NCBI RefSeq assembly: GCF_013449725.1 | Contig: NZ_JACCFF010000001.1 | Coordinates: 682,001-746,000 of the forward strand | Direction of reading: 5' to 3' | DNA length: 64,000 nt | Source of the DNA: Mycobacteroides sp. LB1 | Lineage (GTDB): Bacteria; Actinomycetota; Actinomycetes; Mycobacteriales; Mycobacteriaceae | Part shown: in pieces, positions 1 through 9,117 of the stretch | Numbering within the stretch: the stretch's first letter is position 1 | How the letters are laid out: each line of letters starts with the position of its first letter | Made by a program: the position numbers and the translations under genes | Notes under the pieces: model-generated | What the model was told of the DNA's origin: nothing | Database searches by the model: none | Seen by the model: only the letters and a program-made list of their open reading frames with translations

Positions 1-379
1 CGAGAAGTGCCTTGATCTCCACCAACTCCTCGAACCGGTGCGTCGGGCGGCGCAGCGAGGCCTCCTCCAAGTCGGCCCCGTGCGCGATACGAGGCCGGGA
101 CTTCAGATGGCGAATATGGTCGGCCACTACGCGGCGCGCGATCGACAGCAGCCAGGTACGGACCGTAGAGCGTCCCGCGAACCGCGGCAGCGCACCGAGC
201 GCCCTCAGGTACGTCTCCTGGGTGAGGTCGTCGGCAACGCCGGTATCGGCCAGGTAGGCGACGAATCGCCACACGTCGGCCTGGGTCGCCTTGACTACCG
301 ATTCCAGTGCGGATTGATCGCCGCGACCAGCGGACAACGCAAGCTCAAGCAGCTGGTCGTCATCGGTGCCGGTGGCCAC
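1..379 (-). CDS. sigC: ECF sigma factor SigC, 5' part (runs off the window)
   Basis: N-terminal 126 codons of an extracytoplasmic-function sigma factor that directs RNA polymerase to a small regulon. Reading the minus strand from GTG at 379 gives ADVWRFVAYLAD, DDLTQETYLRAL and WLLSIARRVVADHIRH, which are sigma-70 region 2 and closely resemble M. tuberculosis SigC as remembered. TAGGAG lies just upstream of the GTG. Region 4 is outside the window. It is divergent from the PepSY membrane gene, and the zinc-finger membrane gene that follows is a candidate anti-sigma partner. Confidence 0.85.
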   Translation of the reverse strand, partial: MATGTDDDQLLELALSAGRGDQSALESVVKATQADVWRFVAYLADTGVADDLTQETYLRALGALPRFAGRSTVRTWLLSIARRVVADHIRHLKSRPRIAHGADLEEASLRRPTHRFEELVEIKALL

Positions 380-455
380 GACTCCTACTCTATGTCGTAG
401 ACACTCAGCAGAAAACAGCGGGAACTCTTTGGGTGACGCATCCGACCAATATTTC

Positions 456-1859
456 GTGACATATACCGAGGAACGGTCTGAGGCTCGCGAGTCCAATCCC
501 GATACCGTCTGGGGACGATTCGCGCCGATCGTGTTACGCCTGCACTTCTACGCCGGGCTCCTCATCGGCCCGTTCCTGCTGATCGCGGCACTGACCGGGC
601 TCGCGTACGCGCTCGTGGGGCAGGTCGATGCCGCGGTGTACCGGCACGAACTCAAGGTTGATTCCGTCGGGTCCCAGCAGCTACCGCTCTCCGATCAGGT
701 GGCGGCGGCGACGGCGACGCAGCCCGGGGGCACGGTGACGTCGATCCGTCCGCCTGCGCTCGCCGATGACACCACGCGGATTGTCTTCGCGACCGAAGAC
801 GTGCCCATCGACTACTCGCGCACGGTGTTCGTGGACCCATACAGCGGTCAGATTCGCGGAACCTTGACCACCTACGGCGAATGGTTGCCCGTGCGAGCGT
901 GGTTCGACGAGCTGCACCGGAACCTGCACCTGGGTTCATTCGGACGCAATTACAGCGAGCTGGCGGCCAGCTGGCTGTGGGTGGTGGCCCTCGGCGGCCT
1001 GTTCCTGTGGATCGGCTACCGCCGCCGCACCGGGCGGCTGAACAGGCTTGCGCTCCCCGACCGCGACGCCACCCCACGCCGACGCCGACTGACCTGGCAC
1101 GGCGCCGTCGGGGTCTGGATAGTCATTGGACTGCTCGCGCTTTCGGTCACCGGGCTCACCTGGTCACGCTATGCGGGCACCAACATCGGCAACATCACCC
1201 AGGCGATCCGCCCGGCACTATCCACGGATCTGGATCCGGCGGCAGCCAAGCCGATGACCGGGCACGAGCATCACACTGCGGCATCGGCTTCCAGCGGCGA
1301 GCCCCTTGCGGGCGTCAACACAGTGCTACGCACGACGCGCGATGCCGGCCTACGGGGCCCGATATGGATGACACCGCCGCCGGATGCCAACACCGCGTGG
1401 CTGGTGTCCGAACGTAAGCGCGATATCCCGACACACCTGGACACCATCACGGTGAACCCGTCCAACGGCGAGATCACCGGGCGCAGCAATTTCTCCGACT
1501 GGTCGCTGCTGCAGAAGTCGACCGAATGGGCGATCGACGGCCATATGGGCATCCTGTTCGGCATCCCGAATCAGATCCTGGTGGCGCTCATCGTGATCGG
1601 GCTCATGACCGTCATCACCCGCGGCTACCTGATGTGGTGGCAGAGGCGTCCGACCAAGAGCGCGCGCGGGCCGGTACCGCCGCGGCGTGGCGGTCTGCTT
1701 GCCCTCAAACCGGTGGAGCTGGTCGCCGTCGCGGTGGTGGTCGTCGGGATTGGTTGGTTCACACCGCTACTCGGAATCTCCCTGGCGGTGTTCCTCGCGA
1801 TCGATCTCGCGTGGGCATTCGTAGCGGGCCGCCTATCCTCCGCGCGAGCGCGCAACTAG
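456..1859 (+). CDS. PepSY-associated transmembrane protein
   Basis: Polytopic membrane protein of about 467 residues. Hydrophobic segments sit near the N-terminus (LRLHFYAGLLIGPFLLI), at ASWLWVVALGGLFLW, at GAVGVWIVIGLLALSV, at ILVALIVIGLMTVI, and as a pair at the C-terminus. Histidines occur at membrane edges (LRLHFYAG, LHRNLHLG, DGHMGILFG), as in PepSY-TM proteins linked to iron or copper reduction. Two extracytoplasmic PepSY-like stretches lie between the helices. The start is uncertain: GTG at 456 gives the most family-like N-terminus, but no clear ribosome site is visible. It is divergent from sigC, which suggests but does not prove SigC control and a metal-related role. Confidence 0.7.
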   Translation: MTYTEERSEARESNPDTVWGRFAPIVLRLHFYAGLLIGPFLLIAALTGLAYALVGQVDAAVYRHELKVDSVGSQQLPLSDQVAAATATQPGGTVTSIRPPALADDTTRIVFATEDVPIDYSRTVFVDPYSGQIRGTLTTYGEWLPVRAWFDELHRNLHLGSFGRNYSELAASWLWVVALGGLFLWIGYRRRTGRLNRLALPDRDATPRRRRLTWHGAVGVWIVIGLLALSVTGLTWSRYAGTNIGNITQAIRPALSTDLDPAAAKPMTGHEHHTAASASSGEPLAGVNTVLRTTRDAGLRGPIWMTPPPDANTAWLVSERKRDIPTHLDTITVNPSNGEITGRSNFSDWSLLQKSTEWAIDGHMGILFGIPNQILVALIVIGLMTVITRGYLMWWQRRPTKSARGPVPPRRGGLLALKPVELVAVAVVVVGIGWFTPLLGISLAVFLAIDLAWAFVAGRLSSARARN

Positions 1860-1878
1860 TGCGCGCTCAGCGGAGACG

Positions 1879-2598
1879 TCAGGCGGCTGAATTGTCCGTA
1901 GAGCGCAGATGCCGCTCCCCCGAACTCACCTCGTCGAGGAACACGGCGCGATGCTGGTTCGGCGGGATACGTCCGGCGCGGTAGTCACGCAGCACCAGCA
2001 ACGCGAAAATCAACCCGAGCAGCACGGGTGAATGGCTGACGATGCGCGCCAGCGTCACCTGCCCGCTGACGGCATCGTTGATGACGTATCCGGTGAGCAC
2101 GAACGCGAATGCGCCCAGCACCGTTGCCATTCCGGCGGCGGCGGCGGGCCGCACACCGGCGATCACCATGGCCACGCCCAGCGCCACCACCCAGGCGGTG
2201 GATTCGTTCATGAGGTGCTCACCGGTCATCGCACCGTGGTGATGCGAGGACACCATCCCGAAGTCGATTCCGGCGACCTGCATGCCGGCCACCCCCAACT
2301 GCAGCAGCCCAATTAACACCAGCGCACATCGGTTGATGTTGTGACGCGCCCAGTGCACATAGCGGGCGGTGCGAGTCAGGGGTTCGACAGCGGCGGCGGC
2401 CAGGATCTGCCCGGTCAGGTCATGGGTCGGCGCCGAACGCGCGTAGGCGAACTGACGCTCCAGCCCGCGCGCCCTCCCCAGCCATTCCCGACAGGACGCG
2501 CAGGACAGCACATGCTCGTCCAAACGCTTGCGCGCGACGTTCGCCTGCTCACCGTCGACCCACGCCGACAGCTGTTCGCGCACTACCTGACACTCCAC
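1879..2598 (-). CDS. Zinc-finger (zf-HC2) membrane protein, candidate anti-sigma factor
   Basis: 239 residues. The N-terminus carries an anti-sigma zinc finger, H-x3-C-x2-C (DEHVLSCASCREW), followed by four or five hydrophobic segments with a His cluster (SSHHHGAMTGEH). Soluble zf-HC2 domains bind ECF sigma factors and the membrane part would sense a signal; here the His-rich loop suggests a metal. The PepSY protein and sigC lie next to it. It resembles M. tuberculosis Rv0093c from memory. The partnership with SigC is inferred from proximity only. Confidence 0.7.
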   Translation of the reverse strand: MECQVVREQLSAWVDGEQANVARKRLDEHVLSCASCREWLGRARGLERQFAYARSAPTHDLTGQILAAAAVEPLTRTARYVHWARHNINRCALVLIGLLQLGVAGMQVAGIDFGMVSSHHHGAMTGEHLMNESTAWVVALGVAMVIAGVRPAAAAGMATVLGAFAFVLTGYVINDAVSGQVTLARIVSHSPVLLGLIFALLVLRDYRAGRIPPNQHRAVFLDEVSSGERHLRSTDNSAA

Positions 2599-2744
2599 AC
2601 CTCCATCGTCGCCTATCGCATGAAGTTGGGTGTGAACACCCCCGGATCTTTACCCGCTCAGAGCGCCGCGAGCAGCTAGTTTGAGTCCGCGACCGCACCG
2701 AAGACATCGGCCTGACGACGGCCCGCGCGTCGATACCGCCCGAT

Positions 2745-3866
2745 CTATACGTGCGCCCCCCAGCCGAACACGCGCGAGGTCAGCAGCACGAGGCCCAGAG
2801 ACACCGCAGCCACCACCACCAGACCGATCACCGCGACCACGAGGGGACGCCAACCGCTGCGGGCGATCTCACGGAAGTTGGTGTTCAGTCCCACCCCGGC
2901 GAACGTCAGCAGAAACGCCCACTTGGAGACGTTTACGAGGTTGTTGACTTGGCCTTTGGTCAGCCATCCCAGGGTGACGACGGTGGACACTGCCAGGAAG
3001 CCCAGCACAAACTTCGGGAACTTGTCCCATACGAACGCGGCCTTGGCCTTGATACCGGGCGCGAGCGTGTCCGCCTCGCCGCGGGCGGCCCAATACAGCG
3101 CGAACCCGAGCACCACGAATCCGATGAGCGCATTGCGCGTGGACTTGACGACCGTCGCGATGTCACCGGCATGCTCGGAGTAGAGACGTCCGGTGGCGAC
3201 GGTCTCGGCGGTGTTGTCGACGGCCAGACCGGCCCACAGACCGAACTCGTAGTCGGTCAGGCCGAGCCCGTGGCCGATCGCCGGCAGGGTGAACAGCGCC
3301 ACCGCACCGAGCGCGAGGATCGACGCGATGGCATAGCTGACCTCCGAGTTGCGCGCCCGGATGGCACCCTTGGCCGCGATGATCGCCGATACCCCGCAGA
3401 TCGAGGTGCCGATCGCCAACAACGAGCCCAGCTTTCCGCTGAGACCAAACCACTTGGCCGCCAACAAGATGATGGCGCCGGCCACCGTCATATCGATCAC
3501 GATCTGCACCAGGCTGGTGCCGCCCAGTTTGAGGACATCGCCCAGGACGAATCGAGCGCCGAGGGCCACGATGCCGATCTTGAGCCAGAACTCGTACGTC
3601 TGCACCCCGGGGCGGAAGATGCGGTGCAGCCCGATGGTGTTCGTGATCAACAGGCCGATCACGATGGCCCACAACACATATTCGATATCGGGGACGGTCC
3701 AGTGCTGCGCCTTGGCCAGGTCCTTCCACCAGATCTGCGCGTACTTGCCCAGCAGACCCACGCCGATGAGCAGCAGGATGCCGGGTACGTAGTCGAGCAG
3801 CCGTGTGGAGGTGAAGCTCGCCTCGGGGTTTTCGTACGCCTCGTCGGCGGTCTGTGTAGTTGTCAT
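2745..3866 (-). CDS. YeiH/UPF0324 family transporter
   Basis: 373-residue polytopic membrane protein of the YeiH family (often called putative sulfate exporters; substrate unproven). Family signs are [20 protein letters not shown] at the N-terminus, the core [20 protein letters not shown], a second conserved stretch [16 protein letters not shown], and about ten hydrophobic segments. The length is normal. A 65-codon membrane gene precedes it by 4 bases, so the two are probably co-transcribed. Confidence 0.85.
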   Translation of the reverse strand: MTTTQTADEAYENPEASFTSTRLLDYVPGILLLIGVGLLGKYAQIWWKDLAKAQHWTVPDIEYVLWAIVIGLLITNTIGLHRIFRPGVQTYEFWLKIGIVALGARFVLGDVLKLGGTSLVQIVIDMTVAGAIILLAAKWFGLSGKLGSLLAIGTSICGVSAIIAAKGAIRARNSEVSYAIASILALGAVALFTLPAIGHGLGLTDYEFGLWAGLAVDNTAETVATGRLYSEHAGDIATVVKSTRNALIGFVVLGFALYWAARGEADTLAPGIKAKAAFVWDKFPKFVLGFLAVSTVVTLGWLTKGQVNNLVNVSKWAFLLTFAGVGLNTNFREIARSGWRPLVVAVIGLVVVAAVSLGLVLLTSRVFGWGAHV

Positions 3867-3870
3867 CGGG

Positions 3871-4068
3871 TCACCACGGAATCTTGGGCAGCACGTTGGC
3901 TACCGCGAGTAGGGCGATCACACCGGCGATGATGGTTGCCCACCAGTCGACGCCGATGCGCGCGATGAGAGAGGTTGTGCGCTGGTCCTCGGCAGGTGCC
4001 GAAGCGCCGGACTGTTCGTCGGTCACGGACCGGAATCCTCGTGGGGCACCACCGGGCTCGCAAGACAT
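3871..4068 (-). CDS. Small membrane protein upstream of YeiH
   Basis: 65 residues: a hydrophilic N-terminal half and one C-terminal transmembrane helix ([20 protein letters not shown]). It ends 4 bases before the YeiH start, which implies co-translation. The function is unknown; it may be a small accessory subunit of the transporter. The ATG at 4068 was chosen because it is the only in-frame ATG that includes the whole hydrophilic segment. Confidence 0.6.
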   Translation of the reverse strand: MSCEPGGAPRGFRSVTDEQSGASAPAEDQRTTSLIARIGVDWWATIIAGVIALLAVANVLPKIPW

Positions 4069-4171
4069 CCGCTCGCATTGAGTCGAGCACTGCTCCCCTT
4101 TGTCGCCGTCGAGCCTGCGCTCAGCGCATCATTTCGGCCAATAGTGCTTTCTCAGCGCAGTCCCGATTCAG

Positions 4172-4190
4172 ACTTGACAGTGTGTCAAGT
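4172..4190. promoter_or_regulatory. Perfect inverted repeat / operator upstream of the acyl-CoA ligase gene
   Basis: ACTTGACA-gtg-TGTCAAGT is a perfect 8-bp inverted repeat with a 3-base spacer, 46 bases before the ligase start. It contains a TTGACA -35-like hexamer. The form fits a TetR-family operator controlling lipid catabolism; the regulator is not identified. Confidence 0.6.
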
Positions 4191-4235
4191 ACAGTCGACG
4201 ACGCCGCAGACAACGCCGTCGAAAGGTCCTCGTTC

Positions 4236-5774
4236 GTGTACCCAGGTACCCACGCTTCGCAGTTCCCCGACAAGCCCGCCGTCGTGATGGCAGATTCCGG
4301 GACCACGCTCACGTACGGTCAGCTGGACGAGCAGTCGCGCCGACTGGCCCGTTTCTGGCATGACGCAGGGCTACGCAAGGGCGATCACGTCGCGATGATG
4401 AGCGACAACGTTCCCGAGGTGTTCGTCGCGTACTGGGCCGCACTGCGTTCCGGGCTATACATAACGATGGTCAACCACCATCTCGCCCCCGCGGAGATCA
4501 GCTACATCGTCAACGACTCCGGGTCCGCGGCACTTGTCGTTGCCGCAGGCGTGCGCGAACAGGCCGAGGCGATCCTCAACGACATCCCCGCGGTCAAGGT
4601 GCGCCTCTCTCTCGGCGGCGAAGTGGCCGGGTACGACTCGTACGAAGACGCAGTCGGTAACACCTCGGCCGACCCGCTCCCCTCCCAGCCCGCAGGCACA
4701 GACATGCTGTACTCCTCGGGAACTACCGGCCGCCCCAAGGGAATCAAGATTCCGCTACCCGATCGACAGATCGACGAACCGGGTAACCCGCTGATGGTGT
4801 TCGCCCATCTGTACGGCTTCGACGCCGACACTGTGTATCTGTCGCCCGCACCCACCTATCATGCAGCGCCGCTACGTTTCTCCGGCGTCGTGCAATCGAT
4901 GGGCGGCACCGTGGTGGTGATGGATCGCTTCGACGCCGAGAGCAGCCTGGCCGCGATCGAGAAGCATCGGATCACCCACAGCCAGTGGGTGCCGACGATG
5001 TTCGTGCGGATGCTCAAGCTGCCCAAGGAGATACGGGACCGGTATGACGTGTCCACACTGAAGGTGGCCATCCACGCCGCCGCCCCGTGCCCGATCGAGG
5101 TCAAGCGTTCGATGATCGACTGGTGGGGGCCGATCCTGTACGAGTACTACTCCTCCACCGAAGGCAATGGCGTCACCTTCATCGACAGCGCGAACTGGCT
5201 CAAGCGGCCGGGCTCGGTCGGCAGCCCGGCACTCGGCGTTCTGCATATCTGTGACGAAGAGGGTGTCGAGCTACCCGCGGGCGAGGCCGGACTGGTGTAC
5301 TTCGAGCGAGACGAGTTGCCGTTCGCGTACCACAATGATAGCGAAAAGACGCGTAGTGCTTGCCATCCCGCGCATGACACCTGGACAACGACGGGCGATA
5401 TCGGATACGTCGACGAGGACGGCTTCTTGTTTCTCACCGACCGCAAGGCGTTCATGATCATCTCCGGGGGCGTGAACATCTACCCCCAGGAGATCGAGAA
5501 CGCCCTGGCGCTGCACCCCGCGGTATTGGATGTCGCCGTCATCGGTGTGCCCGACGCCGAGATGGGGGAATCGGTCAAGGCAGTGGTGCAGCCGGCCGAT
5601 CCGTCGGCTGATCAGGAAACGCTCGCCGCGGAGCTCACCGACTACCTGCGCGAGCGGATCGCCCGGTACAAGGTGCCCCGTAGCTTCGACTTCACCGATA
5701 CCCTTCCGCGCACTCCCACCGGTAAGCTGGCCAAAGGACTGGTACGCCAAAAGTATTGGGAGGGGGCTCGATGA
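4236..5774 (+). CDS. Acyl-CoA ligase (FadD-like, ANL superfamily)
   Basis: 512 residues. It activates a carboxylic acid through an acyl-adenylate to an acyl-CoA. Visible motifs are the P-loop LYSSGTTGRPKG, YYSSTEG (A5), the hinge region TGDIGYVDEDGFLFLTDRKAFM followed by ISGGVNIYPQEIE, and the C-terminal catalytic lysine in PRTPTGKLAK. Start: GTG at 4236, preceded by GAAAGG with good spacing. Most similar from memory to mycobacterial FadD4-type ligases; the substrate is unknown. A perfect palindrome lies just upstream and a PASTA lipoprotein overlaps its stop. Confidence 0.85.
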   Translation: MYPGTHASQFPDKPAVVMADSGTTLTYGQLDEQSRRLARFWHDAGLRKGDHVAMMSDNVPEVFVAYWAALRSGLYITMVNHHLAPAEISYIVNDSGSAALVVAAGVREQAEAILNDIPAVKVRLSLGGEVAGYDSYEDAVGNTSADPLPSQPAGTDMLYSSGTTGRPKGIKIPLPDRQIDEPGNPLMVFAHLYGFDADTVYLSPAPTYHAAPLRFSGVVQSMGGTVVVMDRFDAESSLAAIEKHRITHSQWVPTMFVRMLKLPKEIRDRYDVSTLKVAIHAAAPCPIEVKRSMIDWWGPILYEYYSSTEGNGVTFIDSANWLKRPGSVGSPALGVLHICDEEGVELPAGEAGLVYFERDELPFAYHNDSEKTRSACHPAHDTWTTTGDIGYVDEDGFLFLTDRKAFMIISGGVNIYPQEIENALALHPAVLDVAVIGVPDAEMGESVKAVVQPADPSADQETLAAELTDYLRERIARYKVPRSFDFTDTLPRTPTGKLAKGLVRQKYWEGAR

Positions 5775-6085
5775 GGACGGTGGCTGCGATCTGCGTTGCC
5801 GCGGGGTTGCTGGCAGGATGCTCAACACCCGCAACTCAAGACGGACCCTCGAGCCCGTCGGCTACGACCGCTGTGACGGTTCAACCGGGCGTCATGCCCA
5901 ATCTGGTCGGAATGCAATGGACCGACGTAAACCCCATTCTGCGCAAGCTGGGCCGGATCAACGTCAAAACCAATGAGGTTCCGGTGGACGACCCCAACCA
6001 GAAGAGCCGCACCGTGTCGCAGGATCCCCCTGCCGGAACACACCTCGAACCGGGCGCCAAGATCACGCTGACCTTCGGGATCTAA
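5771..6085 (+). CDS. PASTA-domain lipoprotein
   Basis: 104 residues, starting at an ATG that overlaps the ligase stop (ATGA). A signal sequence ends in the lipobox LLAGC, so the mature protein is probably a lipoprotein on the outer face of the membrane. A single PASTA-like repeat follows (VMPNLVGMQWTDVNPILRKL ending in GAKITLTFGI). PASTA domains bind peptidoglycan or muropeptides. The link to the ligase is translational coupling only. Confidence 0.75.
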   Translation: MRTVAAICVAAGLLAGCSTPATQDGPSSPSATTAVTVQPGVMPNLVGMQWTDVNPILRKLGRINVKTNEVPVDDPNQKSRTVSQDPPAGTHLEPGAKITLTFGI

Positions 6086-6097
6086 CGGCGCGCAGGC

Positions 6098-6694
6098 TCA
6101 GTCGAGTATCGCCGGGGGCAGGCTCTTTTTGAGCAAGTCGATGATCCAGTCCGGCGAGATGTCGTCGTCGATCAAACCCTCGATGGCAATCCCCTTGGCC
6201 AGAGCCAGAATTGCGCGAGCCAGCACATCCGGCTGCACGGGCAGCGCGACCCCGCTCTCCGCCTCGAGATGTCCGAGCAGAGCGGCGAGGGCCTGCCTGG
6301 CCATTTGATCCCTGGCCGCAAGCTGCTGGCGCAGTTCCGGGTTGGCCCGTGCAGACAGCGCGACTTCGGATTTGAGCAGGGCCCAGCGCCGGTCCCCCAT
6401 CGACTTCGTCAGCCAGGTCTCAAAGCGAGTGAACCGCTCGCGGGGAGCATCGGTCGCCGCGGCAATGATCTCCTGGAATTGCTCTTCGGTGTGGCTGTCC
6501 AGAACGGCAAGCGCCAGATCTTCCTTGCTCTTGAAGTTCGAGTACAGGGCACCCCTGCTGAACCCCGCCGCCTCAGCCACCTGATCGGTGGATGTCGCCG
6601 CGTAGCCATGCTGCAGGTACAGGTGCGTCGCTGACTCGATCAGCTTGGCACGGGTGCGCTCCTGCGACTCCGTTCGGCTGAGGCGTTTCGGCAC
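6098..6694 (-). CDS. TetR-family transcriptional regulator
   Basis: About 198 residues. The N-terminal HTH is clear: TRAKLIESATHLYLQHGYAA, then TSTDQVAEAAGFSRGALYSN and FKSKEDL. The C-terminal ligand-binding half is typical in length. The start is set at GTG 6694; an upstream in-frame extension to 6820 would run through the operator region and looks non-coding. It is divergent from an SDR gene with a perfect inverted repeat between them, so it probably represses both. Confidence 0.85.
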   Translation of the reverse strand: MPKRLSRTESQERTRAKLIESATHLYLQHGYAATSTDQVAEAAGFSRGALYSNFKSKEDLALAVLDSHTEEQFQEIIAAATDAPRERFTRFETWLTKSMGDRRWALLKSEVALSARANPELRQQLAARDQMARQALAALLGHLEAESGVALPVQPDVLARAILALAKGIAIEGLIDDDISPDWIIDLLKKSLPPAILD

Positions 6695-6778
6695 CAGGTC
6701 AATGTACCGAGCCCCGCACGACCAGCAGGGCCAACACCAGCTCTTGACACGGCCCGACGACCTTGCAATGCTCACCGC

Positions 6779-6803
6779 ATTCAAATACTGACTGTATTTG
6801 AAT
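6779..6803. promoter_or_regulatory. TetR operator, perfect 10-bp inverted repeat
   Basis: ATTCAAATAC-tgact-GTATTTGAAT lies between the divergent TetR and SDR genes, about 30 bases before the SDR start. It is the likely binding site of the adjacent regulator. Confidence 0.75.
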
Positions 6804-6831
6804 ACATACTGCTCACTCACTGAGGAGGGTC

Positions 6832-7719
6832 ATGAGCACATACCTCGAACGTCCGATCGCCGGTTCGCGGATCGTCATCACCGGCGCTACCAATGGCATT
6901 GGCAAGGAGATCGCCCGCGTTCTCGTCCGGCGCGGCGCCCTGTTGACGCTGCTGGCCCGGGACCCCGATAAGGCGGCCGAGACCGTCCACGAACTCGCTG
7001 CCGAAAACTCGGCACTGTCGGCGCCCGAGTACATACAGGCCGATCTCGCCGACCTCGATTCGGTCCGGGCCGCAGCCGCGGAGATTGTCAGAACGCACCC
7101 CCGGATAGACACCCTGGTGAACAACGCAGGCATTCACTCCATGTCGAGCAAGCCCAGCGCCGACGGGTACGACCTGATGACCGCGACCAACCACCTCGGG
7201 CCGTTCCTACTGACCAATCTGCTGCTCAACCCGATCACGGCCGCGGACCGGGCACGAATCGTCATCACCGCGTCTGAAGCGCACCGCTCATGGCCACGCA
7301 TCAACATGGACCGATTCGCAGAGCCCCGCCGATACAACGCGATCGGCTCGGAGATCATGTACGGGCAGTCAAAGCTGATGAACATCCTCTTCACCCAGGA
7401 GCTCGCGCGACGCCTCGACAGCACGGGAGTCACGGTCAATTGCTTCTGTCCCGGCATGGTGTCGACCGGGCTGGTACGAGACAGCCGCATCCTCACCACC
7501 GCCGCGGGTCTGGCCTCGCGCACACCCTTCGTGCGGCGGCCCGATCAAGGAGCTCGGATGGGCATACGATTGGTCCTCGACGAAGACCTCGCCACGACCA
7601 CTGGGCAGTTCTTCACCTCCACTCCCGGTCTCGGGGTACTACCTGCCGTGCGAATCCGATCGGATCAAGAGGCCCAACAGGAACTGTGGCGGCGTTCAGG
7701 TGAGCTGGTGAATCTGTAA
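6832..7719 (+). CDS. Short-chain dehydrogenase/reductase
   Basis: 295 residues. NAD(P)-binding TGATNGIGKEIARVL, the NNAG motif (LVNNAGIH) and a YGQSK active-site lysine motif are visible, with a WW-domain-oxidoreductase/retinol-dehydrogenase-like layout. A strong ribosome site (GAGGAGG) precedes ATG 6832. The substrate is unknown. Regulation by the divergent TetR protein is likely. Confidence 0.85.
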   Translation: MSTYLERPIAGSRIVITGATNGIGKEIARVLVRRGALLTLLARDPDKAAETVHELAAENSALSAPEYIQADLADLDSVRAAAAEIVRTHPRIDTLVNNAGIHSMSSKPSADGYDLMTATNHLGPFLLTNLLLNPITAADRARIVITASEAHRSWPRINMDRFAEPRRYNAIGSEIMYGQSKLMNILFTQELARRLDSTGVTVNCFCPGMVSTGLVRDSRILTTAAGLASRTPFVRRPDQGARMGIRLVLDEDLATTTGQFFTSTPGLGVLPAVRIRSDQEAQQELWRRSGELVNL

Positions 7720-7740
7720 GTCTTCGGGTACAGAGATGAC

Positions 7741-8193
7741 ATGCGACTGTGGTCACTGCACCCGGGGAACCTCGATGCCAAGGGGCTCGTTGCGTGCTGG
7801 CGGGAAACACTGCTGGCGCAGAAAGTGCTGCAGGGGCGCACGCGCGGATACCGCAATCACCCGCAGCTGGACCGGTTCAAAACATTGGAACAGCCGCTCG
7901 ACGGAATCGGCGCATACCTGACCGGCCTGGCCGACGAGGCCGACCATCGCGGTTACCGGTTCAACCGGGACCTCATCGGGGTGCCGGCTTCCGTACTCGA
8001 ACCCTGGATCGATGTTCACCGCGGGCAACTGGCGTATGAGCGATGGCTTCTGGACGCCAAGCTGGCGCAACGAGATTCCGTACCCGGATCGGCTGACAGG
8101 GCATTGAGGTTGCGGCCGCATCCGATCTTCCGGGTGATACCCGGCGAGATCGAAAGCTGGGAGAAAATACTGCCCTCGTATCCCACGGCATAG
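7741..8193 (+). CDS. Pyrimidine dimer DNA glycosylase family protein
   Basis: 150 residues, full length, beginning MRLWSLHPGNLDAKGLVACW and continuing LLAQKVLQGRTRGYRNHPQL. This is the hallmark N-terminus of the family related to T4 endonuclease V, which removes UV photoproducts by base excision. It starts 21 bases after the SDR gene and may be co-transcribed. Repair activity in this organism is inferred from the family. Confidence 0.8.
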   Translation: MRLWSLHPGNLDAKGLVACWRETLLAQKVLQGRTRGYRNHPQLDRFKTLEQPLDGIGAYLTGLADEADHRGYRFNRDLIGVPASVLEPWIDVHRGQLAYERWLLDAKLAQRDSVPGSADRALRLRPHPIFRVIPGEIESWEKILPSYPTA

Positions 8194-8199
8194 GCGCCG

Positions 8200-9117
8200 T
8201 CACTGCCCGGAAAGCTTGGCCGCATAGAGCTCAAGCTCGTCGCCCACATTGGTGATCGTCTCAGCGCCAATGGTTTCCATCGCAGTGTCGAATTTGTCGC
8301 GGACCTCCTCGATGGTGAGCTGCGCCGAGGTCACTCCGTGCGCCTCACCGAGGAATACCCGCGCGAAGCGCCCGCCACCGGCACTGAAACTGAGGCCGGA
8401 ACACGGCACGTCTTCGGATACCAGGAAGGCCGCGACCGGCGCCACCACCGCGGCCGGAAAGGTGTCACGCAGCCAGCTCAGTGCGGGCTCGGGCATGTTC
8501 TCCACCATCCGTGTGAACCCGACGGGAAGCAGCGCATTCACCTTGATGCCATAGGCAGGTCCGGCAAGCCCCAGGTTGGTTGTCATGCCGATCATTCCGG
8601 CCTTGGCGGTCGGATAGGTGCAAGCCTCCCCCTGCCCGAACATGCTGCCGGATGAGATGTTCAGGATCCGTCCGTATCCCTGGTCGACCATCGCCTTCCA
8701 CGCCGGGCGCAGCACATTGAACGGCCCGAGCAATTGTACGCCGAGCACGGTATCCACGTCTTCGTCGGTGAGTTCGGCGAATGTCTTTATCGGCCCGACG
8801 ATTCCGGCGTTGTTGATGACGATGTCCACCCGTCCCCACACGTCCAGTGCGGTACCGACGATGGCGCGTCCACCGTCTCCCGTCGCGACCGTGTGGGTGT
8901 CGGCGATCGCCTCACCACCGAGGGCCGTGATTTCGTGGACCACGGAATTGGCCGGGGAATCGGAGCTGCCCGTGCCGAGAAGCTCATCGGGTGATCCGAT
9001 GTCGTTGACGACGACCCTGGCGCCGCGGCGGGCGAGCAGCAGCGCGTATTCGCGCCCGAGCCCACCTCCCGCACCGGTGACGATCGCTACCCGCCCGTCG
9101 AATCGAATGTCATTCAT
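8200..9117 (-). CDS. Short-chain dehydrogenase (17-beta-HSD4 / hydroxyacyl-CoA type)
   Basis: 305 residues from ATG 9117. Rossmann motif VTGAGGGLGREYALLLARRG, NNAG motif (IVINNAGIVG) and the YPTAKAG active site. The N-terminal pattern matches SDRs acting on beta-oxidation or steroid intermediates. It overlaps the end of the LLM oxidoreductase gene by 8 bases and is the last gene of a three-gene minus-strand operon. Confidence 0.85.
   Translation of the reverse strand: MNDIRFDGRVAIVTGAGGGLGREYALLLARRGARVVVNDIGSPDELLGTGSSDSPANSVVHEITALGGEAIADTHTVATGDGGRAIVGTALDVWGRVDIVINNAGIVGPIKTFAELTDEDVDTVLGVQLLGPFNVLRPAWKAMVDQGYGRILNISSGSMFGQGEACTYPTAKAGMIGMTTNLGLAGPAYGIKVNALLPVGFTRMVENMPEPALSWLRDTFPAAVVAPVAAFLVSEDVPCSGLSFSAGGGRFARVFLGEAHGVTSAQLTIEEVRDKFDTAMETIGAETITNVGDELELYAAKLSGQ

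Noticed and set aside
2751..3932. 393-codon plus-strand frame opposite the YeiH gene
   Set aside because: A charged low-complexity translation with no motifs; it is a high-GC shadow of the well-supported YeiH gene.
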